Part shown: piece after piece, positions 48,141 to 60,157 of the stretch
Layout of the letters: every line of letters begins with the position of its first letter
Numbering within the stretch: the first letter of the stretch is position 1
From: Gonium pectorale
Taxonomy: Eukaryota > Chlorophyta > Chlorophyceae > Chlamydomonadales > Volvocaceae
NCBI GenBank assembly: GCA_001584585.1
Contig: LSYV01000035.1
Location: forward strand, 136,830-200,829
Reading direction: 5' to 3'
DNA: 64,000 nt
The notes under the pieces: generated by a model
What the model was told of the DNA's origin: nothing
The model's input: only the letters and a program-made list of their open reading frames with translations
The model's database searches: none
Position numbers and translations under genes: made by a program

Positions 48141-48210
48141 CAATGAAGAAGGCGCCCTGAACCACAAGCAGGAGGATAAATTGGCGCATGGGCCCGGCGG
48201 CCGGTCCCAT
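48106..48210 (-). CDS. Possible last exon of a small membrane protein (minus strand)
   Basis: On the minus strand, a pyrimidine-rich acceptor (cccatcttctacag) precedes a short open exon, MGPAAGPMRQFILLLVVQGA and onward, ending in a hydrophobic run and TGA. No convincing upstream exon in phase was found, and part of it overlaps repeat copy A. Reported as a candidate only. Confidence 0.18.
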   Translation of the reverse strand: MGPAAGPMRQFILLLVVQGAFFIVCVLPMFGFGF

Positions 48211-48764
48211 CTGTAGAAGATGGGCACCGGTACATGAACTGGACTTTGATGCACATCGCTTGTCAACATGCAAGAAGGATGCTGCAGGCGATGCAGGTGG
48301 TGGGAAATGATTTATCATCCCGCCCTCGACTTATGCGGATGCTCCAGCGCCATCCGTATTGTAGAGCACGAGCAGTCTTGGCCTCACTCTGGACACGTCG
48401 ACCAGGTACTCACTGCCGAACATAAAGCCGCTGAAGGGGTCACCGTGGGCGGTCACCCAGTGTCACTGATGCGGTGTTGCCGGTAATTGCACATGACAGC
48501 TGTCATGTGCATGTGACGGCCGTGCCATTCTTGGTACAAGCGGCTGTCGGTTGCCATCCCTGGGGGGTTTGGGAGGGTTTGTGCGCGTGTGCGTGCTGTC
48601 GTACGTGAGACACGTGGCAGTGTTGTGTGCCACGGACGTCGTACATGTCGTACGACGGGTTGCTCGGGCTGCCTGCCTTGGCGTCCGCGCCTCCAGTTGG
48701 AGGCGCTTCTTCTTGTCACATATATAGTGTAATACACACGGCCTTAGGACAGAGCCTTCTTCCT

Positions 48765-48816
48765 AGGTCAGCCAAGAACGNNNNNNNNNNNNNNNNNNNN
48801 AGGTCAGCCAAGAACG
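48765..48816. other. Assembly gap (20 N) with 16-bp duplicated flanks
   Basis: aggtcagccaagaacg occurs immediately before and immediately after N at 48781-48800, consistent with unmerged overlapping contig ends. Confidence 0.8.
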
Positions 48817-49310
48817 CCACCCTAGCCGGCAGCCCGACTCAGGCCTGATCAACCTGCAGTCAGCTGTTTGGTAACAGCTACCGATACGCAGTAGCGCAAG
48901 CCTCGACTCGCCGAGTCGCGGTGCAACTGCACGTCGTCAGAGAGCGCGGCTTCGCACCGCGTGCCAAGCCGCAGGGCCAGCAGCCGTATCGGAACCGCCC
49001 GAACCGTAGGCGTGCTGCTGCGGCGCCCGCCCTGCGCGTCCACACAAGAAGAAGCCCAGGGGACGTAGCCCACCGTATCCAGTCGTATGTGAAGTTGGGA
49101 AGCGGCTCAATCAATACACCGTGTCCAGCAGACCCTTCATGTGTGTCCGTCCAGTGGGATTTAGGGGATGACAAAGATGGTCGGGGCCGCTGGGCGTGGC
49201 CGAACTGTCCGTGGACCCGAATGCACCATGGAGCTTGCAACGCCTGCTGACGAATGGCCGCGAAGGGGAAGGCATGCTATTTTTTCTGTGGAAATGTTGC
49301 AGGCGGAGAG

Positions 49311-49440
49311 GCGAGAAAGGGCGCAGACAACGGGAGGGACAAGCAGCCCTCCCGTGATGAGAACCACCGAAACCCTGCCCTAACTACAGCGCACACGGCA
49401 GCCAAGACCAAACACCGACGGCACACACAAGAAGAGAAGA
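49311..49440 (+). repeat. Diverged repeat, copy B
   Basis: Partner of 48050-48140, with an insertion of about 30 bp relative to it. Confidence 0.5.
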
Positions 49441-49794
49441 AACAGACCGAAAGTACCCGTGGAGCACAGGCAGCACCCCCCCCCTCCCCTGGCAAAAGCC
49501 CGCAACCCGAACCCCTAACCCCCCTACGACCTGCCGAACCAGAGCGGCACCTGCCCCAGCAAGGGCATCGTACCTCAAAACACCCAGAAACGCAACGCTC
49601 CGCAACAGCCACCACCAAAAACCCATCACCGAAACCGAAACCCAACCACCAAACCCAGCGGGCACTCTGCGACGGAGCGCGAGGCCTGCAGGCGACCACC
49701 CCGCCACACCCCCGAACCCCAAGCCCAACCTTGGGATGGCCTTGGGTCAATCTACATGGCCAGGGCTGTAATAAAAAAAGAGGAATTAAGAGGG

Positions 49795-49890
49795 AGCCCG
49801 CCTGTACGGTCATACACACCCGAAGACGCGATGTTCCCAGTAGGGCGGGTGGGTACAAAGCAAGGCAGGTGATGTTCCTCCTGCCCCCCC
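49795..49890 (+). repeat. Dispersed repeat, copy 3
   Basis: Contains catacacacccgaagacgcg, cccagtagggcgg and gggtacaaagcaaggcaggt, matching copy 1 along its whole length. Confidence 0.65.
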
Positions 49891-51426
49891 AAAAGACAGG
49901 CTTACTAGCTTACTCGGTTTGTCGGACTTCACCTTGTGGATAGCTAGTTGCAAGGTTACTCTGCGGTGTTGTCGCTCAGCGCTCAGCGGTTACCAGACCG
50001 GCCGCGCGCCCAGGCCGCCCACCCGGCGGTATACAGACCTGGAGGTAAAACGTAGTCAGGAACCGTTGTTACAAGCAGCGGTCGGGGGCATGTAGACATG
50101 GCGTCATGGAAAAGCAGACCAAAGCGCTCCCTCCCCAGTAGCTGAGCGCTGATGGACCGGTAGAGTAGGCAGGCGCAGCAGGCCGCACGGCGGTGAAGCG
50201 GGGGGGTTTTGGCTAGGATGGTACGGCAGGAGGTCGTACAGGAAACACCTGGGGAATGGGGGGGCGAAAAGGGGTAGAACAGCCACAAGGCAAAGGGCGC
50301 GAAACTGCAGGCGGCGGTCTGTAGGGCGTATCCCCTCCGCCTGCAGGGGCACAGACATGACACTAAGCAAAAAAAAAGGTGCGAAGTGCGACAGGTGGTA
50401 CGGAGGCAACCAAGCGCGACGCAAGGAAGGCGAGCCGTGGCCTGGTGGATCAGCGAGGCTGTGTATGCGGCGCTCCGGGGGAGGACGCCGCCGCGCTGCC
50501 AGGACAGGCCGGAGCGCGGGGGTGGGGGTGGCGGGCTGCGGGCTGGCTGGGAGGCTGCACTGCGGGGGAGAGGGCTGGCTGGCAGATCGCTCCAGGAGAA
50601 CAGCACGTTCGACAAGTGGTAGTTGCGGCATGGCGTAGACATGTGGCGGCGGGGTGACAGGGAAGAGGGAAATGAGATGCCAGGCACCGCCGGTTACGGG
50701 AGCCGTCGCAAGAGCGGAAAGCGCGAGTCCACGAGGTCCACGAGGTGTGGGTCAGAATCCAAGCCGGATCGTGCACGCTACCAATGCAGGACATGACGCA
50801 GGACAAGAAGGACCAGCTAGGACCCAACTTCTCGTAGGCACAGCAGCAGGCGGCGCACGCACCCAAACACACGGCTTATCGACCTCCGGTGTTGCCCAGG
50901 CGGAGCCCAGGGGCCGTCTCCCCGATATGGCATGGATCGCCTGGATGCCATCACGATTGAGCACATGGAGCGCACACGTCTGCTCACACGATATTACTAT
51001 ATGCTCTCTCGGAGGGTTCCAACCGGAGCAATATGTACACACGCCCCTGTCTGTTCTTTGCATCTCGGGTTGTGCTGCCTGAATGCTGCGACAATGCAGA
51101 TTCAAAGCTCGCCAGTACACCGTTGACAGTTGGTCCAAGGGGCTCCGGACATAGGCGCGCAGTCACACCTTCAAGCGTTTTCATCACCTTTCATACTTTC
51201 ACTTTAGAGCATTGCTCAGCACTCGCGGCTCTTTACTTTTCTCCGTGCATTCCGTGACCCTAATAAGCGCTGGCGACCTTGCAGGCGAGGTGTTCTACGT
51301 ACTCATAGCACTGCACGTGATACATGTAACAGGAGCCGTCTGTATCGGAAGCAATGTCGGAGCGCATAAGCGCATAAGCGCCACGGCAATCAGAGCGCTC
51401 ATGAGACGTGCATAACAGGGCTGCTA

Positions 51427-54400
51427 ATGCTTCTACTGCTGGTGCTGCTGCTGCCGGCGCTCGTGGCTGGCTCTTCATCGCGACCTAATGAAGGCGAGGG
51501 CTTTGGGTGCGGCGACTGTTGAACGCTTTGAAATGCATGCTGTGCTTTCGACGTTTGAGGGGCTTCAGAAGGCGTTGATGCATAGCGGGAAGTTTGCAGC
51601 TCGGAACCGTTCAGCCAGTGCAAACTCTAACGAAAGCCAACCCCGTATAACAACATCGTGTACCCAATGAAATCTGCTACATCAGTGGAAGCAGCGCGGA
51701 GACTGGCGGTTTATCTTCTCGGACCTGATGGCGTGACCAACACCACGCTACTGCGTGAGCTCATGCCCGCGGACACGGACCCTTGCGCCCCGCGCGACGC
51801 CGTGTCCATGTCCATGTATAGTGGTACCTGTGGTGATATGCCCTTGGGCATCCTAGAGGACGCACTAAGCGGCCAAGGAAGCGAGGCCGCTAGCAGCGCT
51901 GGCAACGCTACGGGGCCCTGGCCGTCAGCTGAGCGCGCGGGGGAGATCAGCTCATTACCACGCACATGCGGGTGGAAATGGCTGTCGTGCTACAATTGGC
52001 GCATTGTCGCAGTGTGAGTGAAATTGGGCTTGCGTGAGGAATTGCGGAACACAGGACGTTTGCTCGAACCCGTCTTTAGCCAGACTTCATGTGATGTTTC
52101 CCCATAGAAAACGCTCACTCGCTGCAGCATCCGTTTATGACACAACCGCTTTAACTGGTCCGTGCAACGTGCCTTGTGTGCCTTTAGCCGCCAACGCCCA
52201 ACTGTGAGGCAATGCGGTGGCTCTTAACTTCGGGAAGCCCGACCCCATCATCCCCTACGACGCCTGTCATGCGCAGAAACCTGCGCTACTGCGGCGGCCC
52301 TAGGGTCTGCCCGAGCGGTGGCAGCTGCGGTCAGGACGACTGGGATTCTGGCTGCATCCTCAGCGTCCCGCTACAGGGCTTCTTGCCCGCATCGGCACCC
52401 GACTTGTCCGCTTTGGTGTCTATGGACCTATCCGGTAACGCCCTGATGGGTGGATTGCCCCTGGACGCATGGTCGGAACCTTGGAGCAGCCTCCAGGTAG
52501 GGTGATAATGTGAAAGGAGGAGCTGACACACACCGGAAGGAAGGGCCCGGCAATGCAGACAGGCATTGCGCCCCCCCCCGTCCCGGTGGACTTCACTGTA
52601 AGCGTATTGTGTTAGCGCAATGCTGGGCTAGCCGTTCGCCGCTTCACCATGTCTGGTGCTTGAATTGCAGCAATATGGCCGTCCCAGGTATGTGTTGATG
52701 GGTGACATGGCGCTCCGCAGGTTCTCAACGTGAGCAGATGCGGTCTGCTCGGGCAGCTGCCCGACGACTGGGCATCGGTTCCATCTCTGAAGGTGCTTGA
52801 CCTCAGCAACAACTTGCTGCAAGGTGGGCGCCCAGGTCACGGCGAGGCGGGAATTTCTGCATCCGCTGCGCTGGTCCATTTCCCGGATGCACTGTGCATT
52901 CTTCGTTGGGCGTAGATGCAGCACTACAGTTGGAAGGGGGATGGAATCCTGGCCCTGCGTGCCTGACCACATCAACTCTGACGACCGTGCTTGAGTCCGG
53001 CGTGGCAGACCCTGGTCCGAGGCATGACAGGCAGAACAGCATTTTGCACAGACGTGCCCCGCTGCCAGCGCCTTAACGCTGGTTCCAACGCCCACACCTG
53101 CTCTCACAATCCTGGCGCGGACATTGCCTCTTGACCCCGAGCATTAATGTAGTGGTATCACCGCTCGGGGCCTCATTCCCGTTATCAGGCACCCTGCCGC
53201 CCGGCCTTGCGGTGCTTCGGGACCTGCGGGAGCTCCGACTGGCATCCAACCCCGGCTTGCTTGGCTACCTGCCCGCGTCCTGGGTGGCTCTCACCAACCT
53301 GGAAAGGCTGGATGCGCGGAATGTCTGCCGGTAGGGGCGGGACGGGGAAGTTGAGTCGAGGAGGGACAGCGGGCTCAGGGCCGAACGTAGGAAGTGCGAA
53401 ATGGCGGCGGTTGCGTCCTTCCTGGTCGGTTACACGTTACCGTCCTGCAGCCTTCCCTGAGAAGCCGGGACTGAGCGTCATGATACGGATGCGGCGTGTG
53501 AGCAGCGCTAGGCACACACGCCCGCGCTTGACGCCTCTGTCACGGGGTCAACCTGTTTTAATTCCATGGCTGTGCTCTCCCTGGCCCCTCGCATCCTGGC
53601 TTAACGCGCGCCGCCGACCGCCGCGCAGGCTGTGCGGCACCAGCTCCATGCTGCCGCGGTTCGCCACAGTCCTGTCGGCCGGCTCGCACCTGGATCAGGC
53701 CTGCAGGCTGAACGAGTGCGACGCGGGCGGGCGCGGCATGCAAGGTGTTTTCCAAGGTGCGGAGCGCGCGTGATTGAAGGCCCACAATCCGCCCAAAGCG
53801 GACGGATATTTGCAGCTATGATGGACGGGCATGCACACATGTATGGAGTTACGTGACGAGTGACATGGCGTCTTTCTGGTTCCGCTATGCAGTAAACGTA
53901 CACCGGTGATCTGTCGGGCTTCAGTAGCCTCAATGACTATAAATAAACACAGTCCCTCGGCTGCGCGATCTTTGATCCCTCTGCAGGGGTGATGGCGGGA
54001 TTTGCCTCAGTATTGGGGCTCACCGCAACCGTACTGCTCATGCGCCGCGTGCACTACTGCGTCAGGCACCGGGGACGCCAAGACGACGCTGCGCGGCAGC
54101 GACGCATCCCCGGGGGCCCTGCCAGGTTCGGAACCGAGACCGGCGACGGGGACGGCCCCGAAGGCGGCGTGGGCGGTGGCTTCATGACACGAGGCGCGCG
54201 GGGTAATCATCGGCGAAATTACGGAGGCCCCGCGGTGCCGCTTTACACCGCTGAGTTTGGGCCTGACGGGCGGGTCACATGGAGCGTTGATCTTGTACTG
54301 GGGCGCAAGGTCCCGTCACGCGGTCTGGGAACGGCGCCAGCGCTGGACCAGCAGCAGCAGGGGCAGCGGCAGCAGCCTCGGCCGTTTGAGCAACAGCGTG

Positions 54401-55248
54401 TCCCTATGTTACCGGGACCGGGCCAGGAGCCGGGGCCGGCTCCAGCGCCAGGCCCGGCGGCCCTGGAGCAGGTCGGGGAGCAAGAGTTTCCGTACGCGGC
54501 GTCGCCAGGCCCACAGGCGAGCTCCGGCTCGGCCCCACCGGCGGTGTTGCAGGGACAGCAGGCTGTGCGGAGCAATGACAATGGCAGCAGGGGTGAGGCC
54601 GAGAGCGGTGGGCTGGCTGACCCCATCAACGCGGCCACGACTCCTCGCGAGGGTGCGGGGCCTGTTGTGCCCGCCAACGCGGCTGTGGCGGCCGCCATGG
54701 CCACTTCCTCTGCGTCCATGGCCCGGCAGGGAGAGCCGCTGTGGAAGATGGCCCTCAGGCTGGGGCCGCCCCCCGACGCCCTCGTGCTGATGCCCGACGG
54801 CTGGGAGATGTGCCTGGGCCGCCTCCTGACGCCAAATGGGCCGGCGACCTGCGCACGCAGCCGCAACTGCTGCTGCGAACGCCGCTGCGACTGCTGTAGC
54901 AGCGATGACGAAGCGCGCTCGGCAGCTGCGGTGGCCGCGCGGCAGGTTGACGTGCCGGTGCACGCGTTGGACACGAATGCAGCCCCTCGCATGGGGACGG
55001 ATGAGTCGGCGAGGGCGATGCCGGCAGTGTCGGTGGAGGAAGCGACTGCGCTTCCTGCGGCCCTGGACGCCACTTTGGAGGATGGCGGCACACCGCGCCC
55101 TCTTCGTAGCGACAGTGACGCCACATCGGACGTGGGCGGCCCGCCGTGGCGCACGAGCTCCGGAGGCAGCAGCCGCGGGGACGGGCAGCACGGCCAGCGG
55201 CCAGGCGACTGCCCTCCTGAGAGTTCCGCAAGTTCAGACGGATACTAG
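51427..55248 (+). CDS. LRR receptor-like membrane protein without kinase domain, 7 exons, 745 aa
   Basis: Exons 51427-51493, 51686-52013, 52277-52496, 52721-52823, 53189-53330, 53629-53744 and 53987-55248 join in phase (2238 nt). A signal peptide (MLLLLVLLLPALVAGSSS) starts the protein. An LRR N-cap follows (CGWKWLSCYNWRIVAV). Plant-type leucine-rich repeats are visible: LSALVSMDLSGNALMGGLPL, VLNVSRCGLLGQLPDDWASV, PSLKVLDLSNNLLQG, GTLPPGLAVLRDLRELRLAS and LPASWVALTNLERLDA. A Cys-containing juxtamembrane region leads to one membrane span, GFASVLGLTATVLLM, near residues 329-344. The 400-residue cytoplasmic part is Gln/Pro/Ala-rich with a Cys cluster near residues 614-629 and no kinase motifs. 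It probably binds an extracellular ligand or cell-wall partner. Intron 1 needs a GC donor (AAG then GCGAGG); with it the frame and signal peptide fit. Confidence 0.8.
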
Positions 55249-56659
55249 CTGGCATGTGAGCTGAAGGTGACGGAGAGGAACTCCCAGAGCAGGATTTAGG
55301 AAATGGCGCCTGCCGTACTTGAAATGTCGCTCCACATATAGCGCCGTAGTCGCTCTGTTCGGCCTTGATGTGCGCTGCCGTGCAGCGACACAGGATGGCA
55401 ATCAGAGGTTTCCGAATGACCGCGTTGTGTACACAGTTTGGGTTGCGCGTTGGATGGATTCTTTGGCGTTGGTCGTGCGTGCCCAAGACCGTGCCGTTAG
55501 CACGACGGAAGAAAGCCGCATTTCATGTATCCTAAGAGGGTGGTTAAGTCTCCATGGATTGTACAGCGCTAGGCGCACAGGATCTTGTTGCTGTCGTGTT
55601 GTTGTCGGTCCAGACGGCCTCGCCATGTTGGTGATGAGGCCTTGTGTTCCTGTGTGGCGGCTCTCATGTTCTGGAATTCTGGCATTCACTAACCCTGCGG
55701 CCTAGTTTGTTATGAGTGCATCGTCTTGGTGTTGGTGCAGTGATTGCCTTTTCAGCATATGGTCGCCTCTTTGCGTACTCAGCACCCCCCACGAAGTACC
55801 GTATTGGTACCCTCGCATTGCACCACGCCTCCTCACAACTGCCTTGTGGACCCAGGACGTCGATGTCTTGTTGCTCGTGTCGCGGCCTATTATTTGGCCG
55901 TGTCATAACGGGCGCCATACCTTTTCCATCCTCCCTGCCTCCTATAACTGTGATTTGGTAGTGATCAAGTTTCGGGCGGGTGGGCTCGTTTCTTCCTGGT
56001 GGGCCGAGCGATGGCAGGAGCAGCGCGTGGTAAGGGCAGGACCGAGACGAGGGGTCCTGCCCTGTTTCGTCCATATCGTTGGGTTTGCTGGCTGGTTTGT
56101 CGGGCACTGTCGAGGGTCTCGCGGTGGAGTAATCACACGCACCGGGCCGTTGTTTGCGAGCTGGAACACCGTGATGGAGGGTGTCTGCTGCGATTGTTGG
56201 GAGCGAGCCTATCGTATTTGCTTGGCACTTTCAAGCTGCTGTCGTCTGTTCACTGCGTGAAAGTGCTGCATGCTTAATATGCTTGCATGTTGGCCCGTGC
56301 ACCTGTTGTGTTGGATGTTGGAGGATGCGAGCGCTATGTGCATCCTGATAGCCTAGCAAGCTGTCCGAGGGAAGGCCAGGGTGAGAGCTGCTTGCCTCGC
56401 ATGTGAGGCTCGGGTGTGGATACAGCTTCTCTCGTTGCTGTTTCCTTGCGTTGCCCAAGTAGGATGCACGGTCGCGATCTGGAGACACTGCTGCGCTTAA
56501 CGGACTACGTATGTCATGCATGAAATAGCCCTTCGGTGCGAGTGGGTGCGGCTGGGTAACCAGGGTCTGCTCCTCAGACATGTGCCAGGTGGGGCCGTAA
56601 GGGGGTGACCTGCTGTAAACTAATCCTGTCGTCCGAGGCAAACCTGTAACGCCCACTCC
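55249..56659. other. Spacer after the LRR gene, no gene recognised
   Basis: Probably a long 3' UTR and transposon-flanking sequence. Open frames on both strands near 55400-56260 lack motifs. A TGTAA occurs near 56612. Confidence 0.4.
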
Positions 56660-59625
56660 ACGCGGAATCGCGGATAAGGGCAGAGGCACACGGTCTATGT
56701 TCCGCTGGCACCAACGTCAGCCTGTAGCGCAAGCAGTTCGCTCCACAAATGCCCAGTTGCTGGTGCGCATCGCATTCTGCGAGGAGTATGACCCGGTTGT
56801 CCATGACGCTGACGATTGCGGTTGGGCGCGCGAGTGTGTCGAGTTTTGAGTGGACTCTGTTGGGGGTCTTCAGAGCACGGCGTACGGCGGCTGAGCACCT
56901 GTACAAGCCGTTGACAAGTGCCGAAGTGGAAGACGCCCTTAGACGCGTGCCTAACAAAAAAATGCCGGGCTCGAAAGGGTCCAGGCCGAGCGCTTGAAGT
57001 ATACCGTGCGGTGTGATAGGGGCCAAGCCCCTGTCCAGGTAACGGTGCCCTATCTCTCCAAACTGTTTGACTGTGTGGTCATGGACGCCTATCCCCAGCA
57101 GTGGAGTGTTAGCATACTGACGCCCGTATTTAAGAAAGGAGACGCGGGGTTGTGTGATAACTACCGTGGCATCGCTGTTGGAGGAGCCCTGGCCAAACTC
57201 TATGCTGCTGTGCAGAGCCCGGCGTATTAGTAAGAATTGTGAGGACAATAACCTGAGGGCAACCAGCCAGGCTGGGTGTCGTAACGGGTTTGGCACGTAC
57301 CACGGAGCACCACCTGTTCACACTACGGCACCTGATTGGCAAACACTCTAGCCCTCTTATTGTTATGCAAATTGACTTTGCTAAGGCCTTTGAATCTGTA
57401 GACCACGAAATATGGTGGACGGTGCTTGACTTGTACGGCATCCACGGACCCTTGACGCGTTGCGGGCCAGCTATGAGGTGCGTATGCGGGTCAAGGTGAA
57501 GGGCAAGCTTGGTCAGGAGTTTTCGGTGGGACAGGGCGTCAAACAAGGGTGCCCGTTGTCTGTAGTACTGTTTGGTCTGTTCATTGAGGTCCTAGCGCAT
57601 TACATTGATGCTCATGATACTGATTGCAAGCGGCGCCCATTTCCACCAGTGGCTATTGTTTGGGGCTCAGAGTGCTGCACTTGACAGGTTACAGGTTACA
57701 CGTCCGTCAAAGCCGGGGGGGGGCATGGACGAATTGCGAATACTGGGGTGGGAGAGCACTTGACGAGTACACCCTATCTAACCCACGTGCTCTTTTTGTG
57801 GACGATGCGTCCCTGGTGGCCACGGCGCGCAGCGCTTGCTGCACTTGCTAGCGGATTTTTGTAGAAAAGAGAACCAGAAACGGGGAAGGCCAGCCTCTTT
57901 GTAGTGCGACGGGGATGACCTGCAACGTTTTGAAGTGCGAGGTGCTGGTCTTTGGAGGGAGTACCCGGGAGAGAAAGCACCTCCAAGCCACTCTGTACAT
58001 CTTGTGCGGTCAGCGGCTCAGGGTCCTTGGCGATAAAGAGACCGCGAAGTACCTGGGGTTGACTTATGGGCCAGGGCCGTGGTTCACTGGGTACACGGGC
58101 GAGGTTATCGAAGTTGGCAAGCAAGTTATGCATTCGCTCGTAACCCTGTGTCGGGAGAACAAGATCTATGTGCCCAAGTTACGTATGGACAGGTTCTGGT
58201 CTTTGGTTGTCCCGGTCCAGGTGTGGTGGGGCCCTGGCTTTATTAGTTTGTCGGTTGAAAGTGCCATGACGAACCCTATGGTTGAACAGCGAAGGGCCTT
58301 TATGCGAATGGTTGCGGGAGCACGCTCCCCCACCCATGCGCTGCTCTACCGTGAGGTGGCGCAGAGGCCACTCCAATACCACTGGGCTAAGGTCGTCCTG
58401 CGGTTCTGGAACGGGCTGGTGGAGCGCCCCGATACGCTGTGTCGTCGGGCCTTCTCAGCAGACCTGAAGCTCGCGCTTGCTGATGGGGTGACCGACTGCT
58501 GGTCAGTAAGGGTGCTGCGTGTCATGTTCGTTTGGTATGCGTGTTCATTTTACGGTCATTAGACACGTGTGTACATGCGTGTGTTGTACGGTGTACGGCA
58601 CTGATATGATTGTCGTGCAGATCATGGGTATTTAGCGTCGCAGCGCTTGTGTCGCGCTGTGCATGTCTTGCTCTTGGGCAACGGCCCATGAGCGACAAGT
58701 AGGCCCCGATCGTCAGTCAGCCTGCTGGCGGTTGAGTACAGTAAGGGCTTGACCGAGTGATTCCTCTTTGCCCCTCAATCCGAGCAGACAGACTTCCGCA
58801 CGTGCTTTCGATAGCGTACCTTTTACAGCAGTGATATATGATCGGCAGTTGTTTCTTCGGGTCATGGGCGTGCACGTAGAGGCGGGCTCCCGAGGGTCTT
58901 ACGGCTAGCGCGCAATCGAAGTACTTTACTCGGCTGGTGATACCCGTTTGTAAAATTATGGATAGCTTTGCCGACAGGCGTGGCGCATGGTAGCGGCTGC
59001 CCCAAGTGACTGGGGCGCCCCGTGATGTCCCTAGTGGGGAGGCGGCAGTCAACATGTGCTGGTATGCCGGATGGATGGGCGACCCTGTCCATACTGCGAC
59101 GGTGATGATGCCCAGTCAGCACCAAACGCTGATGCGTTTTAGGCTAGGATGCTGGGAAACGGAAGTGAACCGGCCCAACAGGCGAGTCCGGGCCCGAGCG
59201 GACATGCAAGGCCTGTGGCGACGCCGCGGCTATAGAGGATGAACTGCACGTGTTCGGCAAATGCCCGTGTTACAAGCAGCTCCAGGACCAGTTTGAGGGT
59301 GACTTGAGTTTTAGGCATCAAGACATGGTTACTAAAATGGAGGCCCCGCCCACTGCTGTGGGAGCCTACCTGCAGGCTGTCTGGGACACTAGACACACCA
59401 TACCGGTACTTCGGCGCCAGGCGCTGAAGCGGGGTCGAGACAGGGCCGGTACCCCACCCCAGTATTCGCAATTGGTTCATGCCTCCCCCCCCCCCGAGTT
59501 TGACGGACGTGTAACCTGTAACCATGAGCGGCTACCCACCGGAGCCGTGACCGGAGCTGCCGGTGAGGAGGGCGAAGTCCGGCTGGCCCGTTCGTACATG
59601 CTAGGTGGTAGGTGTTCCTGAGCGT
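56660..59625 (+). mobile_element. Degenerate non-LTR (LINE-type) retrotransposon, reverse transcriptase region
   Basis: RT blocks read in order in different frames, so the open frame is broken by frameshifts and stops. They are YKPLTSAEVEDALRRVPNKK (about 56910), WSVSILTPVFKKGDAGLCDN then YRGIAVGG (57103-57190), motif A VMQIDFAKAFESVDHEIW (about 57360-57415), motif B VGQGVKQGCPLSVVLFGLFI (57525-57585), motif C ALFVDDASLVAT (about 57786-57825) and thumb-like NVLKCEVLVFGG then KYLGLTYG. A C-terminal Cys/His motif, CKACGD then EDELHVFGKCPCYKQL, lies near 59205-59285. The catalytic Asp pair survives. No LTR, integrase or clear target-site duplication was seen. The 5' border is uncertain: coding-like remnants start near 56660. 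It is inactive as read. Confidence 0.8.
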
Positions 59626-60157
59626 CCAGAGCAGATTAAGAGATTTATGAAACAGTCATACGCCAATACATAAGCTGTACAGTGTGCGCCTCCTTACCAG
59701 AGCTCTTAAGGGTTTTTTACCCTTTCCGCTATGGCGGGTCGGGAGCCAATCGGCTCGTGTGGCCTGCAACCCCTCTCTGAGGGAGCCTGTAATCTGTATC
59801 TGTATCCTACGGGCCGGCAGTTGGGTGCCCAATCGACCCGTGGGCGAAACCCGAAAACTTGGAGAAACTCGTTTACCAGCATAATCAAGGCTCGTGGAAT
59901 AACGACGGCTATCAACGGGGTTAAGGGCGGGCCACACAAGTAAATGCTTGGTGAATCGGATAACCGTTTTCCACGACCGGTAACGTCGAGGCCGACATCC
60001 TCAGATTGTTTACTGCTTAGTTGCTGTTTTTACTGAGCTCATTGGGCTAGCTCGCCGGCGGCTGTAGCTCCCCGCCGGCCGCTAGTAGTTGGCGCTGGCA
60101 GTTACGGCACTCCAAGGGATAAAAGCCCTGCAGGCACATATTCACAATTCGCTTTGT
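59626..60157. other. Spacer between the LINE and the VHL gene
   Basis: Contains a short hairpin (aagggttttttaccctt, about 59707-59723) that may belong to the LINE 3' end, and the VHL promoter. No gene seen. Confidence 0.45.
60118..60125 (+). promoter_or_regulatory. TATA-like box of the VHL gene
   Basis: gataaaag lies 33 bp before the ATG at 60158. The spacing would give a very short 5' UTR, so it is only a candidate. Confidence 0.35.

Larger units (their letters stand above)
46455..51426. other. Repeat-rich spacer
   Basis: Nearly 5 kb without a supported gene. It holds two copies of a dispersed repeat (47168-47228 minus, 49795-49890 plus), a diverged repeat pair (48050-48140 and 49311-49440), a 22-bp tandem repeat (47625-47668), an assembly gap (48781-48800) and an A+C-rich tract (about 49380-49735). 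Long open frames around 49254-49943 and 50104-50687 show no family motif. Confidence 0.5.

Noticed and set aside
49254..49943. 229-aa plus-strand frame as a gene
   Set aside because: The frame is open because of the T-poor composition and runs through a dispersed repeat copy; no motif.
54243..55154. Minus-strand 303-aa frame opposite the LRR cytoplasmic tail
   Set aside because: Shadow of a GC-rich coding exon; the plus-strand phase chain from signal peptide to stop is complete.
56574..57296. 240-aa minus-strand frame
   Set aside because: It is antisense to readable LINE reverse-transcriptase motifs.
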